DNA of 53,222 nucleotides from JALCOL01 sp022649665 (GCA_030372335.1 JAUDCW010000016.1), one strand, 5' to 3'; positions 16,756-27,198 are shown, numbered from the stretch's first letter. Notes: a model not told the origin generated them from the sequence alone. Translations and numbers: made by a program.

Positions 16756-16764
16756 TGTTAAAAT
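16756..16764 (+). promoter_or_regulatory. Extended -10 promoter of secG
   Basis: TGT followed by TAAAAT (16759-16764), 34 bases before the GTG start; weak -35. Confidence 0.5.
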
Positions 16765-16797
16765 ATTGAAGAAGTTTGAGTAAAAGGGGGGCAAAGC

Positions 16798-17034
16798 GTG
16801 TATAACATCTTATTGGTCGTCGGCGTCGTTTTATCGATTTTGCTCGTGATCGCGGTAATGATGCAGCCGAGCAAACAAAACAGCGCAGCCAGTGCATTTT
16901 CCGGCAGCGGCGGCGAGTTGTTCGGGAAACAGAAAGCCCGCGGTTTTGAAGCATTTATGAAAAAAGCAACATGGATCATGGGGGTTCTCTGGATCATCGA
17001 CATGCTGCTCTTAGCATACTTGTCATCAAAATAA
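16798..17034 (+). CDS. secG: Preprotein translocase subunit SecG
   Basis: Accessory subunit of the SecYEG membrane channel. The 78 residues fit the family: membrane segment 4-22 (LLVVGVVLSILLVIAVM), the conserved MQPSKQNSAASAFSGSGGELFG loop, and a second membrane segment at about 55-74. It starts with GTG at 16798 after a GGGGGG run. It has its own terminator; rnr and smpB follow behind another promoter, an order common in Firmicutes. Confidence 0.95.
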   Translation: MYNILLVVGVVLSILLVIAVMMQPSKQNSAASAFSGSGGELFGKQKARGFEAFMKKATWIMGVLWIIDMLLLAYLSSK

Positions 17035-17042
17035 ACAGTTTG

Positions 17043-17084
17043 AAAAAGCAGAACGGCTCCTTTGCGAGCAGTTCTGCTTTTTCC
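17043..17084 (+). terminator. Terminator of secG
   Basis: AAAAAGCAGAAC (17043-17054) pairs with GTTCTGCTTTTT; an inner GCTC/GAGC extends it. T5 follows. Confidence 0.9.
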
Positions 17085-17110
17085 TTTTCACCGCAAAATA
17101 AAGGCAAGTA

Positions 17111-17119
17111 TGCTAGAAT
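17111..17119 (+). promoter_or_regulatory. Extended -10 promoter of rnr-smpB
   Basis: TGC followed by TAGAAT (17114-17119), about 100 bases before rnr; no good -35. Confidence 0.5.
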
Positions 17120-17226
17120 AAGAGAGAAAATGATTTGTTGCGCCGAGCCGCTTTTTCAAGCCGGCAGCAGCTGATTTAAAGGGGGAAGGCCGGGCTCTTT
17201 GATGATTGAGCAGGCCGCTGAACAAT

Positions 17227-19566
17227 ATGAAGAAAATAAAAAAAGCGATCATTGATTACTTGAATGAATCTGGGAAAGCCGAGAGCACCCAAACACTGGC
17301 CGATGCGCTTGATCTGGCGCAGGGCGATCAATACAAAACACTTGTCAAGACGTTGGCACAAATGGAGCAAGATGGACAGCTCACCTTTACGAAACAAGGG
17401 AAAGTCGCGCTTCCGCTTGAAAAAGGCAACCTCAAAGGGGTTTTTCGGGCGAACGAGCGCGGTTTCGGTTTTGTGACGTATGATCCGGAAGAGGACGATA
17501 TCTATATTTCGGCAGAACATACGGCATATGCGCTGGACGGTGACGATGTCCTTGTTGAGATCCTTCATCCGGCCAATCCGTTTACCGGCATGGGTGCGGA
17601 AGGGAAAGTCGTCAAGATCCTTGAACATCATATCGATTCAATCGTCGGCGAATTCTCGCTCTATTTGCCGGAAGAGATCAAAGACCGCCATTTATACGGC
17701 TTCGTGATCCCAAAAGACAAAAAATTCGCGCGCTTCACGGTATACATTACGGCTGAAGGGATCAAACCAGTGGACGGCAGCATCGTCCAAGTGACGCTGA
17801 CCCATTATCCGGAAGCGGAATTCCCGCAGAGTTTTGAAGGGATCGTTTCGCACGTCATCGGTCACAAAAACGATCCGGGAATGGATATTCTCTCGGTAGT
17901 GGCCAGTCTCAAGATCCCGTATCAATTTCCGGAAGATGTGTTGGCACAAGCCGAAAAAGTCCCAGAAACGATCGACCCGGCCGAAATGGCAAACCGCCGC
18001 GATCTGCGCGCGCAGACGATCGTGACGATCGACGGCGCTGATGCGAAAGATCTCGATGATGCGGTCACCGTTTGGAAACTGGATAACGGCAATTATCATC
18101 TGGGTGTTCATATCGCTGACGTTTCTCATTATGTGATCGAAGATTCTGCCTTGGACGGCGAAGCGTTTTTGCGCGGAACTTCCGTTTATTTGACGGATCG
18201 CGTGATCCCGATGCTGCCGCAGCGATTGAGTAATGGGATCTGCTCGCTCAACCCCCATTTGCCGCGCTTGACTTTGAGCTGCGAAATGGAGATCGATCCT
18301 AATGGTACGATCGTGCGTTACGATATTTTTCCAAGTATCATCCAAACCACTGCGCGGATGACCTATTCGGCGGTCAATCAGATCTTGGAAGAGCAGGAGC
18401 CGGAAACACTGGCCGAGTATCACGACCTTGTGCCGCTGTTTCACGATATGGCAGAGCTTCACAAGATCCTCTTGAAGCATCGCGAAAAGCGCGGTGCGAT
18501 CAATTTTGATGATCAGGAAGCGGAGATCATCGTTGATGAGAAAGGCAAGCCCGTCGAGATCCGGATGCGTGAGCGCGGGATCGGCGAGCGCATGATCGAA
18601 TCCTTTATGCTGGCTGCCAATGAAACAGTCGCCGGTCATTTCCATCAAGAAAAACTGCCGTTCATTTACCGGATCCACGAACAGCCGAAAAGCGAAAAGC
18701 TGGAACGCTTCTTCAATTTTGCAACGGTTTTCGGGATCACGACCAAAGGCAAACGCGACTCGCTTTCACCGAAAGATCTGCAAAAGATCTTGGATGAAGT
18801 CGAAGGCAAACCGGAAGCCGGGGTGATCAGTACGATGCTCTTGCGCAGCATGCAGCAGGCCTATTACGGAGTCGATGCGCTCGGGCATTACGGCTTGGCG
18901 GCGGAAGATTATACGCACTTTACTTCGCCGATCCGGCGCTATCCGGATCTGATGGTCCACCGCCTGATCCATTCCTATGCAGCAGGGGTGACAGAGAAAA
19001 AGAAAGAATACTGGAAAGAAAGGCTGCCGGAGATCGCTGAACACAGTTCGAAAATGGAGCGGCGCGCAGTCGACGCCGAACGGACCGTCGATCAGTTGAA
19101 GAAGGCGGAATTCATGAGCGAGCATATCGATGAAGAGTTCGGTGGATTGATCAGCGGTGTGACGAAGTTTGGGATCTTTGTCGAGCTGCCGAATACGATC
19201 GAAGGACTTGTCCATATGAATGCTTTAACATTCGATTATTTCCATTTCATCGAAAGCCACATGGCGCTTGTCGGCGAACGGACCGGCAAAACATTAAAAT
19301 TAGGACAAAAAGTCGTCGTCAAAGTAACGAAAGCTGATGCTGAGACGGGCGAGATCGATTTTGACTTGATCTCTTCAGAAGACATTCCGAGCTTGAAAGA
19401 AAAACTGCCGCATTCTTCGCGCGGTACCCAGCATAAAAAGCCGGGACGCAAAAGAAGTGCCGGCGGCGAACACAGCGGCAAAAAGCCAAACAAGAAGAAG
19501 CCGCAAGGCAATCAGCCGTTTTATAAAAAAGCGGCCAAGAAAAAGAAAAATAAAAGAAGGAGATAA
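17227..19566 (+). CDS. rnr: Ribonuclease R
   Basis: 3'-to-5' processive exoribonuclease that degrades structured RNA and takes part in trans-translation decay. The 779-residue protein has an N-terminal winged-helix domain, cold-shock RNA-binding domains, the RNB catalytic domain with the metal-binding Asp cluster in DGADAKDLDDAV and the HYGLAAEDYTHFTSPIRRYPD motif, an S1 domain (GGLISGVTKFGIFVELPN) and a Lys-rich tail of about 60 residues. Start: ATG 17227 is chosen for its MKKIKKAI family-like beginning although its Shine-Dalgarno is poor. TTG 17206 is an in-frame alternative. The GGGGGAAGG at 17181-17189 rather faces a 17-codon frame starting at ATG 17202. smpB follows by two bases. Confidence 0.94.
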   Translation: MKKIKKAIIDYLNESGKAESTQTLADALDLAQGDQYKTLVKTLAQMEQDGQLTFTKQGKVALPLEKGNLKGVFRANERGFGFVTYDPEEDDIYISAEHTAYALDGDDVLVEILHPANPFTGMGAEGKVVKILEHHIDSIVGEFSLYLPEEIKDRHLYGFVIPKDKKFARFTVYITAEGIKPVDGSIVQVTLTHYPEAEFPQSFEGIVSHVIGHKNDPGMDILSVVASLKIPYQFPEDVLAQAEKVPETIDPAEMANRRDLRAQTIVTIDGADAKDLDDAVTVWKLDNGNYHLGVHIADVSHYVIEDSALDGEAFLRGTSVYLTDRVIPMLPQRLSNGICSLNPHLPRLTLSCEMEIDPNGTIVRYDIFPSIIQTTARMTYSAVNQILEEQEPETLAEYHDLVPLFHDMAELHKILLKHREKRGAINFDDQEAEIIVDEKGKPVEIRMRERGIGERMIESFMLAANETVAGHFHQEKLPFIYRIHEQPKSEKLERFFNFATVFGITTKGKRDSLSPKDLQKILDEVEGKPEAGVISTMLLRSMQQAYYGVDALGHYGLAAEDYTHFTSPIRRYPDLMVHRLIHSYAAGVTEKKKEYWKERLPEIAEHSSKMERRAVDAERTVDQLKKAEFMSEHIDEEFGGLISGVTKFGIFVELPNTIEGLVHMNALTFDYFHFIESHMALVGERTGKTLKLGQKVVVKVTKADAETGEIDFDLISSEDIPSLKEKLPHSSRGTQHKKPGRKRSAGGEHSGKKPNKKKPQGNQPFYKKAAKKKKNKRRR

Positions 19567-19568
19567 GC

Positions 19569-20033
19569 ATGCCGAAAGGGACCGGAAAATTAATCGCACA
19601 AAACAAGAAAGCCCGCCATGATTATCTTGTTTTGGATACTGTCGAAGCGGGACTGGTCTTGAAAGGAACAGAGATCAAGGCGATCCGCGGCGGCCGGATC
19701 AATTTGAAAGACGGCTTTGCCCGCATCAAAGACGGCGAAGCTTTCCTGATCAATGTCCATATCAGTCCATACGAACAAGGAAATCTATTCAACCACGATC
19801 CGCTCAGGACCCGCAAGCTCCTGCTCCATAAAAAACAGATCCGCCGGCTTGCGGGCGAGTTGAAAACGCCGGGGATCTCGCTTGTTCCTTTAAAAGTCTA
19901 TATAAAAGATGGTTATGCAAAGGCTTTATTGGGACTCGTCAAAGGGAAAAAGCAATACGATAAACGCGAAGATCTGAAAAGAAAAGAGATCAACCGCGAG
20001 ATCAGCCGGACGCTGAAGCAGTCGCGCCGCTAG
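19569..20033 (+). CDS. smpB: SsrA-binding protein SmpB
   Basis: Binds tmRNA and carries it to stalled ribosomes. The 154 residues include the family blocks LIAQNKKARHDY, VLKGTEIKAIRGGRINLKD, HISPYEQGN, LLHKKQI and the basic tail KKQYDKREDLKRKE that acts in the ribosomal decoding centre. AAGGAGAT precedes the ATG. Coupled to rnr, which works on the same rescue pathway. I see no ssrA gene directly downstream. Confidence 0.96.
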   Translation: MPKGTGKLIAQNKKARHDYLVLDTVEAGLVLKGTEIKAIRGGRINLKDGFARIKDGEAFLINVHISPYEQGNLFNHDPLRTRKLLLHKKQIRRLAGELKTPGISLVPLKVYIKDGYAKALLGLVKGKKQYDKREDLKRKEINREISRTLKQSRR

Positions 20034-20131
20034 TTTCGACGCGTGCGAGCTATCATTTGCCTTTTGAAAAAAATCTGCTAGCATTGAGGCAAGACTGCTG
20101 ATTTTTGAATCAAAAATTTTCGCGAATTATT

Positions 20132-20160
20132 TTGAATTCTCAAAAGGTTGGTGGTAAGAT
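20132..20160 (+). promoter_or_regulatory. Promoter of the ATP synthase operon
   Basis: TTGAAT (20132-20137), 17-base spacer, TAAGAT (20155-20160) preceded by TGG. The leader is about 95 bases with a small TGGAAA/TTTCCA hairpin near 20215-20234. The stretch from smpB to here (20034-20131) holds an AT-rich hairpin around 20099-20117 but no gene; atpI is absent. Confidence 0.75.
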
Positions 20161-20263
20161 ATAGTTCGTTCAGCTACGGTTCTTTTTAATCCGCATGATG
20201 AAAGTTTAAAACATGGAAAACCTGGTGTTTCCAGAGACTTATTAGCGAAAAGAGGTGAGAAGA

Positions 20264-20980
20264 GTGGGGGAAAAATCTTTGCTCTTTCATATCGGCCCGA
20301 TCTGGTTTGATGGTACGATCTGCATCATGCTTGCCATCACTTGTTTGATCGTTTTTGGAATCGTCTATTTTTGTTCGCGAAACCTGCAGCTGAAGCCGAA
20401 AGGAAAACAAAATTTTCTAGAGTGGATCGTGGACTTTGTTCGCGGGATTCTAGGAGATAATCTGCCGGCCAGCGAGATCGGCAATTTTCATTTGCTGATG
20501 TTTACGACGTTCCTGTTTGTTTTTATCAGCAATCAGATCGGTTTGATCACAAAAATCGTAACACCAGGCGATACTTCTTTGTGGAAGTCGCCGACCGCCG
20601 ACCCGCTGGTGACTTTGACACTGGCACTCACGATGATCGTTTTGACGAACTTTTTCGGCGCCAAACGATTCGGCGGAAAAGGATATCTAGTCAATACGTT
20701 TATTCGGCCGGTTGCCTTCTTGGCACCGATCAAAGTCATGGAAGAATTTACGAATACTTTGACTTTAGGTCTGCGGCTATACGGGAATATCTACGCCGGT
20801 GAGGTTCTGCTGACGCTGATCGCCCAGCTGGCGATGGCGAAAGCGCCGTTCACCTTTGTCGTCGCTGTACCTTTGGAGATGATCTGGATCGCCTTTTCAA
20901 TGTTTATCGGTGCGATCCAAGCATACATTTTTGTAACGCTTTCTTCTGTGTATTTGGCACATAAAATAGAAACAGAATAA
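20264..20980 (+). CDS. atpB: F1Fo ATP synthase subunit a
   Basis: Membrane stator subunit with the two proton half-channels beside the c-ring. The 238-residue protein has about five or six membrane helices and the essential arginine in the motif LTLGLRLYGNIYAGEVLL. Start: GTG at 20264, five bases after GAGGTGA; another GTG at 20255 sits inside that binding site. In lactic acid bacteria this enzyme mainly pumps protons out using ATP. First gene of an eight-gene operon in the standard order a, c, b, delta, alpha, gamma, beta, epsilon. Confidence 0.95.
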   Translation: MGEKSLLFHIGPIWFDGTICIMLAITCLIVFGIVYFCSRNLQLKPKGKQNFLEWIVDFVRGILGDNLPASEIGNFHLLMFTTFLFVFISNQIGLITKIVTPGDTSLWKSPTADPLVTLTLALTMIVLTNFFGAKRFGGKGYLVNTFIRPVAFLAPIKVMEEFTNTLTLGLRLYGNIYAGEVLLTLIAQLAMAKAPFTFVVAVPLEMIWIAFSMFIGAIQAYIFVTLSSVYLAHKIETE

Positions 20981-21004
20981 AGAAAAATTTAGGGGGAAAA
21001 ACAC

Positions 21005-21217
21005 ATGAATTACATCGCAGCATCAATCGCAGTATTTGGAGCAGCAATCGCTGCCGCCTACGGGAATGGACATGTCATCTCCAAAACGATCGAATCGATG
21101 ACGCGCCAGCCAGAAATGAGCGGACAATTGAGAAGTACGATGTTCATCGGCGTTGGTTTGATCGAAGCTGTTCCTATTCTTGGGATCGTTATTGCACTTC
21201 TTTTAGTTTTAAGATAG
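21005..21217 (+). CDS. atpE: F1Fo ATP synthase subunit c
   Basis: Forms the proton-driven rotor ring. The 70-residue hairpin has two membrane helices joined by the polar loop MTRQPE; the proton-carrying carboxylate is the Glu in GVGLIEAVPIL. AGGGGGAAA lies before the ATG, a strong site fitting the need for many copies per complex. A terminator-like hairpin follows (see separate feature). Confidence 0.96.
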   Translation: MNYIAASIAVFGAAIAAAYGNGHVISKTIESMTRQPEMSGQLRSTMFIGVGLIEAVPILGIVIALLLVLR

Positions 21218-21225
21218 TGATAGAA

Positions 21226-21257
21226 AGAGGCAGGGAGGTGCCCCTCGCTGCTTTTTT
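21226..21257 (+). terminator. Terminator-like hairpin inside the atp operon, between atpE and atpF
   Basis: GCAG-G-GAGG (21230-21238) pairs with CCTC-G-CTGC (21243-21251) with one G-G mismatch and loop TGCC, followed by TTTTTT (21252-21257). It could end a share of transcripts after atpE, or act as a 3' stabiliser after cleavage. Either would raise atpE over the following genes. Confidence 0.6.
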
Positions 21258-21306
21258 CTTATTTTCCCAAGCAAGAGACACATAAAGAAAGGGGGGCATT
21301 TGTCCA

Positions 21307-21834
21307 ATGTTGCAGTTTTTAGTCTTAGGAGAAGGAACGCCAAGTACGACTGTAGGGACGTTGCTTGCAGTCACGCTTTCTTTCTTGATTTTATTAGTAC
21401 TCGTCAAGAAGTTTGCCTGGGGCGCCGTCGTTGGGATGATGCAAAAACGCGAAGACAAGATCGCGAGTGATCTTGATTCCGCTGAAAAGTCCCGCGTAGC
21501 TGCCGACCGCTTGGAACAAGCCCGTCAACGGCAATTACAAAAATCTCGTTCAGAAGCAATGGAGATCGTAAATACCGCGAAGAAAAACGGACAGCAAACT
21601 CGCCAGCAGATCCTCGCAGAAGCGCAAGCCGATGCGGATCAATACAAAGTAAAAGCGCAGCAGGAAATCAGCCAGCAAAAAGTTTCGGCTGAATCCGCGC
21701 TGAAAGGAACGGTCGCCAATCTGTCATTGGTCGTTGCCGAAAAATTGATGCAGCAGGAGCTGGATCAAAAAGGCCACAAACAGCTGATCGATTCTTATCT
21801 GAAGGAATTGGAGAATCTCGATGAAACTCGATAA
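21307..21834 (+). CDS. atpF: F1Fo ATP synthase subunit b
   Basis: Peripheral stalk. The 175 residues comprise a short outer start, one membrane helix (about 11-35, VGTLLAVTLSFLILLVLV) and a long charged, Gln/Ala-rich coiled coil. The 89-base gap before it is the largest inside the operon. The 3' end overlaps atpH by 14 bases. Confidence 0.95.
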   Translation: MLQFLVLGEGTPSTTVGTLLAVTLSFLILLVLVKKFAWGAVVGMMQKREDKIASDLDSAEKSRVAADRLEQARQRQLQKSRSEAMEIVNTAKKNGQQTRQQILAEAQADADQYKVKAQQEISQQKVSAESALKGTVANLSLVVAEKLMQQELDQKGHKQLIDSYLKELENLDETR

Positions 21835-22369
21835 GGCGGCAGTCGACGAGCGTTACGGGAAAGCTCTCTTCGAGCTGGCAGAAGAAAAGGGTTTGACCAA
21901 AGAAATTTCCGAATCATTGAATGAGCTGCGGGAAATCTTCGATAATGTTCCTGAACTAGGGAAAATCTTGAGCGATGCACAGCTGGAGCCTGATGAAAAA
22001 GAAGCGATTTTTGCTGAACTGTCGAAGCCGTTCAGCGGCTATATCGCGAATTTCTTAAAGGTCGCATTCTCCTATAATCGGATCGCGGATGTTCCGCAAA
22101 TGATCGCGGTCTATGAGAAATTACTGGACGAAAAGCAAGGGTTGACCCACGGAGAAGCGATCTCGGCAGTTCCGCTCGGTGAAGACCAGCTGACTCGTTT
22201 GGAAGCGCAATTCGCAAACATTCTGCATGTCCAAAAAGTAAAATTGACCAATGTCGTTCAGCCGAAGATCGTCGGCGGCGTTGTGTTGAAAGCAGATAAT
22301 TTTGTGATCGACGGCAGCATCAAACATCGGCTGGATCAAATTCGCCGCATGTTGGGAAAAACCAGCTAA
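21821..22369 (+). CDS. atpH: F1Fo ATP synthase subunit delta
   Basis: Links the F1 head to the peripheral stalk. The 182-residue protein begins with the family-like VDERYGKALFELAEEKGL and ends with GGVVLKADNFVIDGSIKHRLDQIRR, close to the usual GG-hydrophobic-DGS motif. Its ATG lies inside the end of atpF with GGAG upstream, so translation is coupled. Confidence 0.95.
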   Translation: MKLDKAAVDERYGKALFELAEEKGLTKEISESLNELREIFDNVPELGKILSDAQLEPDEKEAIFAELSKPFSGYIANFLKVAFSYNRIADVPQMIAVYEKLLDEKQGLTHGEAISAVPLGEDQLTRLEAQFANILHVQKVKLTNVVQPKIVGGVVLKADNFVIDGSIKHRLDQIRRMLGKTS

Positions 22370-22393
22370 GTGCTGTGGAAGAGGTGAGGAAGT

Positions 22394-23977
<1,584 letters not shown>

Positions 23978-23994
23978 TACAAGGGGGAGATCAA

Positions 23995-24915
23995 ATGGGC
24001 GCCTCGCTAATTGAGATTAAGCGTAGAATCGCTTCAACCAAAAAGACGAGCCAGATCACCAGCGCGATGCAGATGGTCTCGGCCTCGAAATTGACCAAGT
24101 CAGAATCTGTTTCGAAAAACTTTCAATTATATTCTCAAAAGATCCGGACCGTTGTGACCCATTTGGTAAGTTCCCAGCTGCGCGACTTGGAAGAGTCAGG
24201 AGAGCTGGTGACGGACCCGGAAGAAGTCACGCCGGATTATCACGACATGCTGGTCGCCCGACCGGTAAAAAAGACCGGATATCTGGTGATTACCAGTGAT
24301 AAAGGGTTAGTCGGCGGGTACAATTCAGCCGTTTTGAAGCAGACGATGGCGATGATCGATAAAGATCATGCCGATCATAAAGAATTCGTACTGCTTTGCA
24401 TCGGCGGAATGGGCGCTGACTTCTTTAATACCCGCGGGATGGAAGTTGCGTATGAACTGCGCGGGGTCAGCGATTTTCCGAATTTCGATGAAGTGCGGAA
24501 AATCGTCAATACGGCGACCGGCATGTTCAGGAATGGCTTGTTCGACGAATTGTATGTGTGCTACAACCACCACGTCAATTCCTTGAGCAGCCAGTACCGT
24601 GTCGAAAAAATGCTGCCGATTTCTGATTTGCATCATGAAGAAGCGGAAGAATATGAAGTTGATTATATTTTAGAACCATCCAAAGATATGATTTTGGATA
24701 TTTTGCTGCCGCAATATGCGGAAAGTCTGATTTATGGTGCAATCGTCGATGCAAAAACTGCCGAGCATGCAGCTGGAATGACAGCGATGCGGACAGCGAC
24801 TGATAATGCTAAAGATATTATCAGTGACTTAACGATCACGTACAACCGGGCGCGCCAAGCGGCGATCACTCAAGAAATTACCGAGATCGTTGGCGGAGCA
24901 GAAGCATTAGAATAA
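23995..24915 (+). CDS. atpG: F1Fo ATP synthase subunit gamma
   Basis: Central rotating shaft. The 306-residue protein starts with EIKRRIASTKKTSQIT and ends with the coiled-coil signature TYNRARQAAITQEITEIVGGAEAL. It has a mid-region insertion (LEESGELVTDPEEVTPDYHD) before TSDKGLVGGYN, which makes it longer than the Escherichia coli 287. AAGGGGGAG lies before the ATG. Confidence 0.96.
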   Translation: MGASLIEIKRRIASTKKTSQITSAMQMVSASKLTKSESVSKNFQLYSQKIRTVVTHLVSSQLRDLEESGELVTDPEEVTPDYHDMLVARPVKKTGYLVITSDKGLVGGYNSAVLKQTMAMIDKDHADHKEFVLLCIGGMGADFFNTRGMEVAYELRGVSDFPNFDEVRKIVNTATGMFRNGLFDELYVCYNHHVNSLSSQYRVEKMLPISDLHHEEAEEYEVDYILEPSKDMILDILLPQYAESLIYGAIVDAKTAEHAAGMTAMRTATDNAKDIISDLTITYNRARQAAITQEITEIVGGAEALE

Positions 24916-24936
24916 TGAGTGATAGGGGGACATTAG

Positions 24937-26340
24937 ATGAGTTCAGGTAAGATTGTACAGATCGTAGGACCTGTCGTCGATGTGGGATTCCCGCTTGATG
25001 ATACTTTGCCGGACATCAACAATGCGTTTATCGTCTATAAAAAAGATACAAAAGAACGCGTTGTTTTAGAAGCGGCACTCGAACTCGGCGACGGCGTCAT
25101 CCGCACGATCGCGATGGAATCCACGGATGGGTTGCAGCGCGGGATGGAAGTTGTCGATACGGGTGCACCGATCACTGTGCCGGTCGGCGATAAAACATTG
25201 GGCCGCGTGTTCAATGTGCTGGGGGACACGATCGATTTGGAAGGACCATTTCCAAAAGATGCCAAGCGCAGCAGTATTCACCGCGAAGCGCCGAAATTTG
25301 ATGAATTAGCGACCAGCAGCGAGATCCTCGAAACAGGGATCAAAGTGATCGACTTGCTGGCGCCGTATCTGCGAGGCGGGAAAGTCGGACTATTCGGCGG
25401 TGCCGGGGTCGGCAAAACCGTTTTGATCCAAGAGCTGATCCACAATATCGCGCAAGAACACGGCGGGATCTCCGTATTTACCGGCGTGGGCGAACGGACC
25501 CGCGAAGGAAATGACTTGTATTTTGAAATGAAAGAGTCCGGCGTTATCGAGAAAACAGCGATGGTGTTCGGACAGATGAATGAGCCGCCCGGTGCCCGGA
25601 TGCGGGTCGCCTTGACGGGGCTCACGATCGCAGAATATTTCCGCGATGTTGAAGGACAAGACGTGCTTTTGTTCATCGATAATATTTTCCGGTTTACCCA
25701 AGCCGGCTCAGAAGTTTCGGCCCTTTTGGGACGGATGCCTTCAGCCGTTGGGTATCAGCCGACGTTGGCCACTGAAATGGGTCAATTGCAAGAACGGATC
25801 ACTTCAACGCAAAAAGGATCGATTACTTCGATCCAAGCGATCTATGTGCCAGCCGATGATTACACCGACCCGGCACCAGCAACGGCATTTGCCCATTTGG
25901 ACGCTACGACCAATTTGGAACGAAAATTGACGGAACAAGGGATCTATCCAGCGGTTGATCCGCTCGCCTCTTCTTCCAGTGCGCTCGCGCCTGAAATCGT
26001 CGGCGAAGAACACTACGAAGTCGCGACCGAAGTACAGCGTGTCTTGCAGCGGTACCGCGAACTGCAGGATATCATCGCGATCCTCGGGATGGATGAATTG
26101 TCTGACGCCGAAAAAACGCTGGTTGCGCGTGCCCGCCGGATCCAATTCTTCCTGTCGCAAAACTTCAATGTGGCTGAACAATTTACCGGTCAGCCAGGCT
26201 CCTACGTGCCGGTCGAAGACACTGTCCGCGGATTCAAAGAGATCTTAGAAGGCAAATATGACGACCTTCCAGAAGAAGCGTTCCGCAGCGTCGGACCCAT
26301 CGAAGACGTCATCGAGAAATCGAAGAAATTAGAAGCTTAA
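24937..26340 (+). CDS. atpD: F1Fo ATP synthase subunit beta
   Basis: Catalytic subunit. The 467 residues include Walker A GGAGVGKT, the catalytic region GERTREGNDLY with its glutamate, the Walker B aspartate in DVLLFIDNIFR and the family signature PAVDPLASSSS. The length is standard. ATAGGGGGAC precedes the ATG. Confidence 0.98.
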   Translation: MSSGKIVQIVGPVVDVGFPLDDTLPDINNAFIVYKKDTKERVVLEAALELGDGVIRTIAMESTDGLQRGMEVVDTGAPITVPVGDKTLGRVFNVLGDTIDLEGPFPKDAKRSSIHREAPKFDELATSSEILETGIKVIDLLAPYLRGGKVGLFGGAGVGKTVLIQELIHNIAQEHGGISVFTGVGERTREGNDLYFEMKESGVIEKTAMVFGQMNEPPGARMRVALTGLTIAEYFRDVEGQDVLLFIDNIFRFTQAGSEVSALLGRMPSAVGYQPTLATEMGQLQERITSTQKGSITSIQAIYVPADDYTDPAPATAFAHLDATTNLERKLTEQGIYPAVDPLASSSSALAPEIVGEEHYEVATEVQRVLQRYRELQDIIAILGMDELSDAEKTLVARARRIQFFLSQNFNVAEQFTGQPGSYVPVEDTVRGFKEILEGKYDDLPEEAFRSVGPIEDVIEKSKKLEA

Positions 26341-26352
26341 AGGAGGAGACAA

Positions 26353-26793
26353 ATGGCGACAGATATGCCAGAATATCTAATGCTCAATATTGTTACTCCC
26401 AACGGCTTGGTTTACGCCCATCGCGCCGAGATCATCGTTGCACAAACGGTCATGGGCGAGCTCGGGATCTTGCCGCGTCACGCGCCTTTGATCACACCGC
26501 TTGAAATCGGCGAAGTCCGCACAAAGCGTGTCCGTCCGAAAGATCAAACCAATTGGATCGCAGTCAACGGCGGGATCTTAGAGATCCGGGACAATGTCTG
26601 CACGATCATTGCCGATAGTGCCGAACATGCGACGGATATCGATGTGCCGCGGGCTGAACGCGCGAAAACGCGGGCGGAAGCGCGGATCCAAGAGGCAAAA
26701 GAAGCAAAAGATACGAATGAATTGAAACGAGCGGAAGTTGCGCTCCACCGAGCAATCAACCGGATCAGAGTTTCGAAGCATTTGTCGAATTAA
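26353..26793 (+). CDS. atpC: F1Fo ATP synthase subunit epsilon
   Basis: Regulatory subunit at the base of the central stalk. The 146-residue protein has the beta-sandwich part (LNIVTPNGLVYAHRAEIIVA, GELGILPRHAPLITPL) and the C-terminal helical hairpin rich in Ala, Arg and Glu. AAAGGAGGAGA precedes the ATG. Last gene of the atp operon. Confidence 0.96.
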   Translation: MATDMPEYLMLNIVTPNGLVYAHRAEIIVAQTVMGELGILPRHAPLITPLEIGEVRTKRVRPKDQTNWIAVNGGILEIRDNVCTIIADSAEHATDIDVPRAERAKTRAEARIQEAKEAKDTNELKRAEVALHRAINRIRVSKHLSN

Positions 26794-26826
26794 TTTACGC
26801 GTCCGCTAGCCGTATACCGACTTTTC

Positions 26827-26835
26827 TGGTATAGT
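26827..26835 (+). promoter_or_regulatory. Extended -10 promoter before the DUF1146 gene
   Basis: TGG followed by TATAGT (26830-26835). The sequence GTATACC...GGTATA around it is an imperfect inverted repeat. Transcription would start just before the next terminator. Confidence 0.45.
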
Positions 26836-26850
26836 GTTGGGGGAAGCATG

Positions 26851-26894
26851 CTGGGAAAAATATCCCGTTTATCGATATTTTTCCCAGTTTTTTT
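26851..26894 (+). terminator. Terminator after atpC / in the DUF1146 leader
   Basis: CTGGGAAAAATAT (26851-26863) pairs perfectly with ATATTTTTCCCAG (26875-26887); T7 follows. It closes the atp operon but also lies downstream of the extended -10 at 26827-26835, so it may attenuate the DUF1146 gene. Confidence 0.88.
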
Positions 26895-26922
26895 ATCGAA
26901 AGAAAAGAAGATGGAGAGCAAA

Positions 26923-27159
26923 ATGTATTTTTCAGTAGAAAATATCGTCCGCATGATCTGTTACATAGGTTTTACATACTTATCATATTGGAGTTTGAAC
27001 AGTTTGCAATTCGAAAAACTGTTCCGACGCGGTCATGACCGCCAGCTGCGGCTGTTTCTGACGTTTTTAGCGATGATCATGGGTTTTTTAGTGACGAACT
27101 TTCTGCTGGACTTTGTTGCATCTTTTCAGGATCTTTTTCAAAAAAATTTACAAAAATAA
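26923..27159 (+). CDS. DUF1146 (YwzB-like) small membrane protein
   Basis: Two membrane helices in 78 residues (about 6-25 and 43-66, with YIGFTYLSYWSLNSLQFEKLF between them), as in the DUF1146 proteins that follow atpC in Bacillus and lactobacilli. Function unknown; position suggests membrane energetics or envelope. ATG 26923 has GGAGAG six bases upstream. The same frame is open to ATG 26848, which has its own GGGGGAA; that longer form would start inside the terminator and add a 25-residue hydrophobic-basic stretch not usual for the family. Confidence 0.8.
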   Translation: MYFSVENIVRMICYIGFTYLSYWSLNSLQFEKLFRRGHDRQLRLFLTFLAMIMGFLVTNFLLDFVASFQDLFQKNLQK

Positions 27160-27192
27160 AACCTTACGCTGTTCGAAAAGCGGCATCCGCGC

Positions 27193-27198
27193 TATACT
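27193..27198 (+). promoter_or_regulatory. Possible -10 of murA
   Basis: TATACT 39 bases before the murA start; the -35 position reads TGTTCG, a poor match. Confidence 0.3.

Noticed and set aside
20034..20131. tmRNA (ssrA) gene after smpB
   Set aside because: No alanyl-tRNA-like ends and no tag reading frame; the gap is too short.
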